64,000 bases of DNA, from contig NC_092675.1 in assembly GCF_964355755.1 (NCBI RefSeq), positions 29,288,912-29,352,911 on the forward strand. The letters are read 5' to 3'. The position numbers and the translations under genes were made by a program. Numbering within the stretch: position 1 is the stretch's first letter; each line of letters begins with the position of its first letter. This DNA is from Antedon mediterranea. Lineage: Eukaryota > Echinodermata > Crinoidea > Comatulida > Antedonidae. The notes below the pieces were generated by a model. It was not told where the DNA came from. It did no database searches and saw only the letters and a program-made list of their open reading frames with translations. This document shows, one piece after another, positions 55,088 to 64,000 of this stretch.

Positions 55088-58000
55088 TCAACGAAAGTGC
55101 TGACTAACACTCAACGCCTTTCCTTTAATTACTTCATTGCTGTTATCACAAAGACCTTTAACAACATCGTCAAGCTCTTTTTCTTTTATTTCTTCCTGTA
55201 AGCTGTCTGTAAATATGATAAAACAAATATGTAAAGGCCACAGGCACAAGTAGAACATTCTGAACCTATAAATTGCAGGATAACAACTACATTAGTATGT
55301 TCTAGACACATCATTGATAATGCAAATGCCTGTTTTCTATTATAATATTTCCATTTATTGTACTCTATGGTTTTAGACACATCATTGATAATGCAAATGT
55401 ATGTTTTTTTACATTACAATATCACATTTATTGTACTGTATGGGTCTAGACACATCATTGATATTACAAATGTATGTTTTCTATTATAATTTTCCATCTA
55501 TTGTACTGTACGTTTCTAGACATATCATTAACATTGCAATTTTATATGTTCTTTATGCTACAATATCCCATCTATCATATGGTTTCAAAGTCTTTAGGGC
55601 ACAATATAAGAAATGAGCATTATAGTACAATTTGAGCTAATGTTCCAAAAATCAAATATTTAGGTTTCTAAGAATTAAAATTATTATAAATACAATTAGT
55701 ATATTTTTAACTGTGATTTTAACTATATTCTAATTTTCATGAAATATTTAGCGTAAAGTTTAAATAAACTTTAAATTACCCTGATTCTTTGGAGCACTTA
55801 TTCTAGTACTTTGTTGTTTTTCTAAAGAGTATTCCTCATTTAAGCGACTAATTCTGAAATTCAAAATCTTACCAGACTCTGTGAGAAAACTGATGAGGGA
55901 CAAGACGTTGCACTGAATTTCAGCTGCCGATCCCTCATTGGTTAAAATAGTTTTGCAAACACCAATCAAATCAGATGAATGAATTGCAGGAACAGCCATA
56001 CCTAGTGGAAAACATTTTTAAAAATTCTAACAAAAGATCATAAGATATGACAATACTGGAAGGAAGCTTTACATCAGGTTCTTGATATGGAGGTTAATTG
56101 GTTTAAGACCAATCTAAGAATTACCCACAAGTTTTGTCAAAAATTTTCTCAAATGTACTTAGTATAAAGTACAATTTACATCAGAGTATGGCAAATATCT
56201 GACCAATTAAGTATTGCAATGGTCAGTAGGCTCACCTAGGTTAGATGAAGCTATTAACGTGAGGGCAATAAGTGCTTCGTTCTGCATCAACGTGTGCTCT
56301 GACATTGCCATCTTCACCAGATGAATCATACCACCCTGGTCAATCACTGTCTGCATCACTTTCATTGACGCAGAGTTTTTAACCAGTGCTGCCAGCAACC
56401 TGATACATTGACAAATATTTGTTAATGGTTAAACAGTAACCAAATTTTTTGTTTGTATTATAGCGTAAATCTCTGTCTACACTACCAAACTAATTTGATT
56501 TTAAAAAAAAGTGTAATATGCACAAATATGGTAGTGATATGCCCAGATATGGTAGTGATATGCCCAAATATGGTAGTGATATGACATCAACATGTCCATA
56601 TATGGGCACATTACATTTTTTTGTCACATAAAGTTTGAGTGTAGCTTAAGAATACACTGCCTCATATACCTCTACATTGAAACAAATTAAAATCATGTTA
56701 TTGCAGTAAAACATTTAGTTACTGCAGTAAAATAATGCAGCGATAATCTTTTTTTGTTAGCTTTAATCCTGAACACGATGTAAATTAATTAGAATTGTCA
56801 ATATCAATTTCATGCTATTCTGCAATGTGGTACATCACACTAATTATAATATTTGATAATTTTAAATGAAGGCCAATATTGTTTTGTGTCTTCAATTATA
56901 CTTTCATATTGGAATTGTACTTTTACCTTTATGCGCTTTAGTATATTTTTAAAAATAAAAATTGAAAATCATATAACATTTAGTCTACATATATCATGTT
57001 AATTTTGCAAATACAATTTAAAATGATGTAATGGACACTATAAATAAATACCTGTTAGCTTCTCCAGATACCCCAGCATGTACTTCACAGCTGCAAAGGT
57101 CAGCAACCCTTTCAACAAGGTCAGCATTTGACCCCATCTTTATTGCTGCTGCAGCTGAAATAATTAATATACTTTATACATAATTATGCTATTAAACACA
57201 TCAAATAAGTTTATTCTCAGTCAAATGTAAAACTTAATAAAAAGGAAATTGCAATAAAAATTATGAAAAACCTACCTGATCCGTCAATGAGTAGTCTAGA
57301 CGTTCCAAGAAGTTTAAATTGTACAGGATTTCTATCAGTCTCTAACAATGGTAATATCACTTCTATTGTTCCTGCATCTAGCATTCTTCCCTTGTTTAAT
57401 TCTTCAAAGAAAAAAATAAATAAATTTTGTTATCAATTTCAGTTCTCATTGACTGATTCTAGGGTCTCATTTGGTCTGAGCTCTCTTTTCTAGAAAAATT
57501 CGTTTAGAAAGCCTAGATTTCTGAATTGATTGATAACATTTTTATACATGTTACAAATAACTGCAACCATAGAGATATTATAATATCTATAATAATCTAA
57601 TCCTGCAACTTTTGGATGTAATTTGGTTTGATACGATGCGTTTGTTACTCAATAGATATAAAGATGGTTTTTATTGTATATGCTATGAATTTGTATTCAT
57701 ACAATTCTCTTTTATGTTATTTCATCGTATGACTGATATAAATAAAAATATTCATGAACAGCTTTTGTGGGTAATTTCCCTTGATTCGTTGAAATTGCCC
57801 AATGCATAAAACTGAAATTTTCATTATAGAAAACATGATTATGCATTATTAATAGACAATCATTTATGATTTCCAGGTTGTCTTTCGATACTTGAATATT
57901 AAATCATATAATATATTTTTCAGGATCATATTACAATATCGTTAGAAGGCTTACTTACTAGGAACCGACAAGTTTCTCAGGGCACTTAACACTGCGTGTT

Positions 58001-61000
58001 GTAAACGCACATCCATCTCATGACCTTCAACCTTTTCAAGCATTTTAAATAACGGATCAAGAATGCCTAAGTCTAGAAGCTTCAAACAATTACCATCTGA
58101 AATAATCAAATAAAACAATACAATGATGATAATTCAAGCTTTGATGCTCCCAACTGAGGGTGTAGTTTGTGTTTTATATCTCTCTCTTTGAGGAAAATAG
58201 GCTTTTTTCGTACGCTAGGCACGAAATAGACAATATTAAACAATACACTCACAGTATTTATGACTTCTAAAGCTCTGTCCACACTATTAAACATTATGTG
58301 ATGTGTCCATATATGGATTTGATGATGTACATCACCACATTAAAACATATAACTACCATATTTTTTTGTCAAACTAGTTTGATAGTCTAGACAAAGCTAT
58401 AATATAATCCAAAAAACATTAAAAGAAAAGATTACAAATTACCATTGCGGGCAAAGTTGCCTAAAACAAGTGCACCGGATATTTGATAAACATCAATGGT
58501 ACTGGGTAGCCATGACGACATCACATGTTGATACAATAAACCTTTACCATCGTCAAATAAAATTGTCATGCTAACGTCTGAAATAAGAACAATTACGAAT
58601 TGTATGCAATATTATACAAATAATGAATGTTTATGAGGAGAATGGTGATAATTTCTCATAGAATGAAATATTCTTTCCATTCAACAAATAAAAAACATTC
58701 GTTATTTGTTTTATAACATAACTACTGTACTTTTATTCAAACTATCCATTGTAAATCATTGAAGAATGGTAAGCCAGGAAGCTGGACCATTAAAAGAGGC
58801 AGTGCTCCAACTTTTGATGCAGATTAGTACAGTTTATAAACGCCGCACACCACTAGCATGTTAATTATCACCATTAGATATCGCTTTTTCATTAGATAGG
58901 ACTAACTCCAAATGACACATTTTATTTATTTTTATTTTATTTTATTCAATTTCCAGGTAACATACAAAAATCATAAACAAGGTACGGCATCATTCAACAA
59001 AACAGAACAAAAGTACTATCAGCACATGATATGTGATTGACAAATCAAATTGCAAGAATACCATCAGGTGTGTTATAAAATAAAAAAAAAGATATATAAC
59101 CTAATTAATTTATTTTTTACCTTCGGTTACAAGTAGAACAATGATATCTGTTGCTAGTTTTTCCACCTGTACCTCATCATCAGTAGCACAAGCCTTTGCC
59201 CCATGTAGGTCTTTATAACCCTGTAAAATCTCCAATAAACTCGCTACCAAATTTGCTTGAGTAAATTCCTGTTTCATTTCATCTAAAGAGTATAAATGTT
59301 AACTGAACTAAAAACAATAATTAAATATACTGTATACATTAAAGACTTAATATAGTTTTTAGTTTCATGTGGACAATTGCTTAGGTGGTCAATGCTCATA
59401 ATTCTTAGTGTTAGTATAAATATCTGTTCTATTTTGTTGAATGTGTGGAAGATAAATGAAAAAAACAAACAAACTTGAACAAAATAGAAAACTATACAGA
59501 AATACTATACAGAATATAACTTGTATATTAATGGCAATATCATTGGCTTTGATTCTAAAGCCTTGTTCACACTTGAAAAAATAGTACATTTAGCCATTGA
59601 GGTAACTTAACCCAAAATGGAAAATGTTTCAAGAGAGAGAGTTAATATAGGCTTAATTCTCTAATCATTGAATTCTACTCAAATCTCTTCTTTTTTCTTA
59701 TACTCAACGTATGTGGCTCTTTTGTGTGAGAATTAATTTTGTTAAATGCACACAGCTGTTATGAATTATGTATTTAATTTTTAAATCTTTATCCTGTTGC
59801 TTATACTTCATTTAAACTATTATGATTCTTTTAAATTCAATCATATTAATATAGTATAATCAAGGATTGAAATATATCATGAATATAAATTACAAATGAA
59901 TTAGCATCAGCTATGAGGAAGATTACACATTATTTTGAGGTAGAAATGTTTGCGTTTCATGAGTATATTTTATATTCAATCATATTAATATAGTATAATC
60001 AAGGATTGAATTATATCATGAATATAAATCATGAATGAATAGCATCATCTATGAGGAAGATTACACATTTATATTTTGAGGTAGAATGATTGCCAGCAAA
60101 ATTACCCATCCAAATTTACGGTTTATTAGAAGTGCTGAAATCATGAGAAATTAAAAAGGCAAAATTACATGGCTGTACTTTAATCATTATATACTGTTAT
60201 TAATGTTAAAATGATATTGCAAACCATTAACCTAATGTTGTTGGAATTGGAATCGACGTTAAAAGGCAAGACAGATTACACATATCTTTTACAATGTATA
60301 GATTGATTGCTGTGTTAATGACTTTAGTCACCTATACAGATTATAAATCCATTTCATTTACAATATCACTGTATATTATAACGTACATCTATTATTTTCA
60401 TTTAAGATCAATATGCTTAGGCTTTAATTAGTGCCCAAGCTAAAGTGTAATGTAATTGATTAGTTTTAATTAATGATTGGTGATGAAATACAGCATCTAT
60501 AAAATGGCTAAAATTGAGGAAGCTCAATATTTTATGCAAGATTATATAATTTACACCAAAAAAAAAAAAAAAAAAAAATTATGAACATATAGTACGGAGT
60601 GTAACATTCACCACATTTAATTTCACAAGTACCAGAAAATTTAGGTTTAGAAGGGTCACATTGGCACATGAATTTAAAACATAATCAAATATGATTGATA
60701 AAAAATGGACTGTACCATTTTCTGCAAGGGATGCTATAACTTCAAGTAACGCTTCTTGTTCATCTTCTTCTGCTACCATTTGCAATGCATTTACTAATAG
60801 TTCACCCATTCCAGTGCCAATGAAAGCTGCCTTATTTGCCTCTATTCGGAAAAAAAGGGTATTATGCAAATGAACTGAATTAATTTAAGCAATGTTCCCA
60901 GGAAATTTCTTTTATCTTGCATAGTAAAAGGTCATACACATAGGACAGAGGACAGAGCTTTATGTATGAGTAGATAGTAATGAACATAAAATTTAAAACC

Positions 61001-63427
61001 ATTTTATTTTTCAGCTGTATTTTTTTTTTTTTTTTAATTTATTCGGTATATAAAAAATACCCACAACAATCCCAGAGGGCAAACCTGTGATTTCAATACA
61101 CAACAATGACGATTAAATAATAAGATGATTATAGAAATTTAAAAAGTTTATAAAAATATACTGAGTTATTATAATTATTATCATTATTCGTTAAGATTAA
61201 CGATTATTTATTTATATTCAAATTTGAGTAAGCCATCTTTTGCTATTCTACATCTTTTGAGTACATGCAAAATTCAGAAAGATATTAAAAATTAAATTAA
61301 ATCAATCTGAGTTTATAAAAATACAATGTTTATAATTATTATTATTTATAGTAGAATACCATACCTGCATCCGCAAGATTACCAACACAAATGACAATCT
61401 TGCCACAGAGGACAATATCCATAGAATATTCCTTGAGTAATTGCACTAATGTATCCACTAAACCTTCATTTATTGCTTTGCTCTGAAGAACTTCTGTAAA
61501 TAAAACCATGAATACCAAAGCATTATATCTTGTGTTATTTCAAACAGCAAGCATGCATTTTCACAGTGTCTTCAAAAAATATCTAGGGGTCAACCAAAAA
61601 GTAGGTATGACAATTATTTTGTAAATAACTTTGAAGTTCTGGTCATTTTCTTGTGAGTACCAAATCTGTTTTCACTTTCAGCCACATCACATTTAGTTGG
61701 TTATGAGACTAGGGCAAGGGACAAACTTTGACTTCTAATAAACGTTCCATCTTTCAACATTGTGAAAATGTAGTAATTACAGTAACTGACAATAATAACA
61801 TCCTTAAGCTCTGTTTACACTATAAAAATTTATGTGACAGAAAAATGTTATGTGCCCATATATGGACATGATGATGTCATATCACTGCCATATTTAGGCA
61901 TATCACTAACATATTTAGGCATATCACTAACATATTTGGGCACATCACACTTTTTTTGTCAAACTAGTTTGATAGTGTAGACAGAGCTTTAGTACTACAG
62001 TATTCCATAACATTCTAGTGTAGTTGCATAATTCTTACCATTGCCAAATGTAAGATTTGTAAGATAAGCACATGCAACAGCTCGGAATCTCTCATTGGCT
62101 GGATCATTATCACCTGATAAACATCTCGTTTTGAGGATGTTAACCAGACTTTGGACTCCTCCAGATTCATTGATGGCTTCTCTTGCTGGGTCTGATGATC
62201 ATTTAGAAACAAAAAATGTATTATTTATTTATATCTCAAAAGCTGAAGAACTTCAGCAAATTACAGACTAAGTTTACTAATAGCGGTTGTTGCTGTACAG
62301 CTAGTAAGCTACTCCTAGCAACCACTAACATCTAGTCATTGCCAGATGAAGATTTGTTGACAACAAGTCACACACACACTTATCTATACTAATTTCACGT
62401 AAGGAATTGTATACAGATGAAAGTAACAGTAGTAGCCATTGCATTGGGAAACAGATGTAGTGACCATAACCACAGAAAGATTGCCAGAAGCAACAACCAA
62501 TAACATTAACAAACTGTAAATTGGCAGCAGGGGCAGAAAGCAGCTTCAGTAGTTCCAGAAACTACAGCAGAGCAGAATAGCAATAACTTCAAACAGCACA
62601 TAAACAGAAGCAACAATACACATATCCACATGAGCTAGCCTACTGCAATACTAGCAGCTTCAGGTGTAGAGGAGCTACAGCAAGGCACACTGGCAACAGA
62701 CAAGATATAGCCCTTACCATAATCACAACACAGATTGCCGAGAGCTCTGCATGTTTGGTGGAGCACATCTACGTCATTTTCTTTGAGGTAGTTATTAAGA
62801 GGAGGCACAAAACCTTGCTTTACGCACGGTCCTCGAAGATTCTCTATAACAACAAAAATACAGTACATACAAAAATAAATGAAAGGTATTTTTGATATTT
62901 TCATGGATCCATTTATATAAAACCATCCATTTTAATGAGAATTATTTACTGTATAATATTGTTTATTATAATGTCATCATTTGATACATAAAAAGACACG
63001 TAATTGACAAGATAACATACAGCAAATGTGAGTGAAAAGGAGGTCGAGTCTAACATATCCAAGTGTAAATAGGGAATTTAAATTAAATAAATATGAGATT
63101 AAATTGAATTTTACTTAGCTTAGACCATGGCTGTATAAACATAATATTGTAAAACCAAAGACATATTAAATACCAATGAATTGTATAAATATCATGAAAT
63201 ACAAAATCATGAATAAATATGTAAAACTTAATGGTCAGTGGGGTCATAATGGTCAGTGGGATAAATTACCATTTTCGCTAAAAATCTGATATACTGACCA
63301 TTTTTTGCAAGCTCAGCTACTAAGTTAGCAAGCTTCACCTGTAACCTTCTTTCTTGTTGTTTCTCTAAAAGGTCGTGAACTTTGTCTAGAATACCTAGCT
63401 CGTCAAGCTTGCTACTGTAGACTTCAA
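55088..63427 (-). CDS. RAP1GDS1: RAP1GDS1 / SmgGDS armadillo-repeat GTPase chaperone (N-terminus beyond right edge)
   Basis: Thirteen exons join in phase: 63427-63299, 62843-62718, 62191-62039, 61493-61365, 60841-60716, 59282-59121, 58577-58443, 58096-57959, 57401-57276, 57154-57052, 56399-56236, 56001-55873, 55206-55088 (stop at 55088-55090), about 579 codons. The product is a string of armadillo repeats that follows human RAP1GDS1 throughout: LANLVAELAKNENLRGPC, TCRALGNLCCDYG, SGALVLGNFARNDGN, AVLSALRNLSVP, VQFKLLGTSRLLIDGS, HAGVSGEANRLLAALV, SEHTLMQNEALIALTLIAS. SmgGDS binds prenylated or polybasic Ras/Rho-family GTPases and promotes their exchange and trafficking. The first exon or exons (about 40 residues) lie beyond 64000. 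The C-terminus ends ALSVSQHFR. The donor of exon 63299 is GTCAGT, unusual but phase-consistent. Confidence 0.95.
55297..55590. repeat. Diverged 72-76-bp tandem repeat
   Basis: Four units, each containing TCTAGACACATCATTGATA, a TATGTTTTCTATTATAAT-like stretch and ATTTATTGTACTGTATGG. In the last RAP1GDS1 intron. Confidence 0.75.
56465..56650. mobile_element. Hairpin MITE, three core units
   Basis: Left arm CTCTGTCTACACTACCAAAC, then three tandem AAATATGGTAGTGATATGCC-type units; the right arm is shortened (GTTTGAGTGTAGC). Confidence 0.82.
58268..58401. mobile_element. Hairpin MITE, short copy
   Basis: Arms AAAGCTCTGTCCACACTATT and TTTGATAGTCTAGACAAAGC; reduced core. In a RAP1GDS1 intron. Confidence 0.78.
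59834..60090. repeat. Tandem duplication of about 135 bp
   Basis: The block starting AATTCAATCATATTAATATA recurs about 139 bp later with the same downstream order (ATCATGAATATAAAT, CTATGAGGAAGATTACACAT). Confidence 0.8.
61804..61991. mobile_element. Hairpin MITE, full copy
   Basis: Arms AAGCTCTGTTTACACTATAA and TTTGATAGTGTAGACAGAGC with three ATATTTAGGCATATCACTAA-like units. In a RAP1GDS1 intron. Confidence 0.83.
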
Positions 63428-63651
63428 CTGAAACAGAAATAGCAAATATATTGGATGAAAATATTGCTTTCAACATTGTATTATATATTATTATTTATAA
63501 TACTTATTAATATTATTACACTGGAACCCATCCTTTCGGACACTCCTATTCAGAGGACATGTTCTTATTGCACAAATGAGGAGCAAATATATGTCTTAGC
63601 ACTACAATCACCTATTAAGGAGTCAAACGTTTTGGCCCCTCAATAGAGATT

Positions 63652-63709
<58 letters not shown>

Positions 63710-64000
63710 CGAATAAAATCCCTGAAAAGGGAATAATTAATAGAAATTGTACTGAATTATATTAGGCCTCAAAGGTGTCCTCTTAATAGAGATTCTATAT
63801 ATATATATACTTGCACTGATGAAGGGCTAGTGTTGCCCGAAAGCTCTGCTAACTTTTCTGGCCGTTTTACTTATCGTTTTGATTTAGCTTTTTGCTTTTT
63901 TTTTTATGTATTGAGATCCAGCCACTGATACCCACAGCATTGTCATTTTTTCAGTAATTTGCCTTTGAATTTATATATATATATATGTTCGAATAAAATC
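63428..64000. other. Intron of RAP1GDS1 with simple repeats
   Basis: No exon is recognisable. The stretch holds a (TA)n microsatellite at about 63656-63706, shorter TA runs at about 63797-63810 and 63972-63986, and duplicated sequence around 'ttcgaataaaatccc' at 63709 and 63989, as well as fragments of a dispersed 'cctcttaatagagattct' repeat. The missing RAP1GDS1 5' exon or exons must lie to the right. Confidence 0.6.
63656..63706. repeat. (TA)n microsatellite
   Basis: Uninterrupted TA dinucleotides for about 50 bp. Confidence 0.95.

Overview
The window is nuclear DNA of an animal. It is AT-rich and intron-dense, with GT-AG splice junctions around coding exons whose products match bilaterian proteins over their whole length. 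Protein similarity to vertebrate orthologues, the abundance of small foldback transposons and recurrent 'taggcctaggc'-type intergenic sequence suggest a marine invertebrate deuterostome, perhaps an echinoderm. That assignment is an inference. I see no bacterial operon, rRNA gene, CRISPR array, intact transposase gene or viral gene.

Five genes are present. (1) 430-27197, minus: a PTPN13-like FERM/PDZ scaffold phosphatase with 32 in-phase coding exons (about 2,493 codons visible): KIND, FERM and six PDZ domains. The phosphatase domain, if present, lies beyond the left edge. (2) 32533-34745, plus: CDK1, complete, 295 aa, six coding exons, with an E2F/CCAAT/CHR-like promoter near 31.7-31.9 kb. 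(3) 36319-43262, minus: LARP7, complete, 547 aa, ten exons. (4) 44390-51773, plus: an ankyrin-repeat DHHC palmitoyltransferase of the ZDHHC13/17 group, 563 aa, nine exons, one intron being a U12-type AT-AC intron. (5) 55088-63427, minus: RAP1GDS1 (SmgGDS), 13 exons, N-terminus beyond the right edge.

Layout is head-to-head (PTPN13|CDK1), tail-to-tail (CDK1|LARP7), head-to-head (LARP7|ZDHHC), tail-to-tail (ZDHHC|RAP1GDS1). The genes do not form one pathway: CDK1 drives mitosis, LARP7 binds 7SK RNA, SmgGDS chaperones prenylated small GTPases, the DHHC protein palmitoylates substrates, and the PTPN13-like protein is a cortical scaffold. PTPN13, RAP1GDS1 and LARP7 are all on human 4q, so the cluster probably reflects old chordate/echinoderm linkage.

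Introns and spacers are full of non-autonomous DNA transposons: about 20 copies of a TA-flanked hairpin MITE; a 2-kb Mutator-like foldback element with 9-bp target duplications; a second 600-bp element with 9-bp duplications; a pogo/Tigger-like element that ends 7 nt from a splice donor; a piggyBac-like element with a transposase remnant; a second MITE family; and several minisatellites, one of which has amplified a splice-donor sequence. I found no wholly new gene system. The points most worth checking are the U12 intron, the sixth PDZ domain, the splice-site/transposon junctions and the large foldback element.
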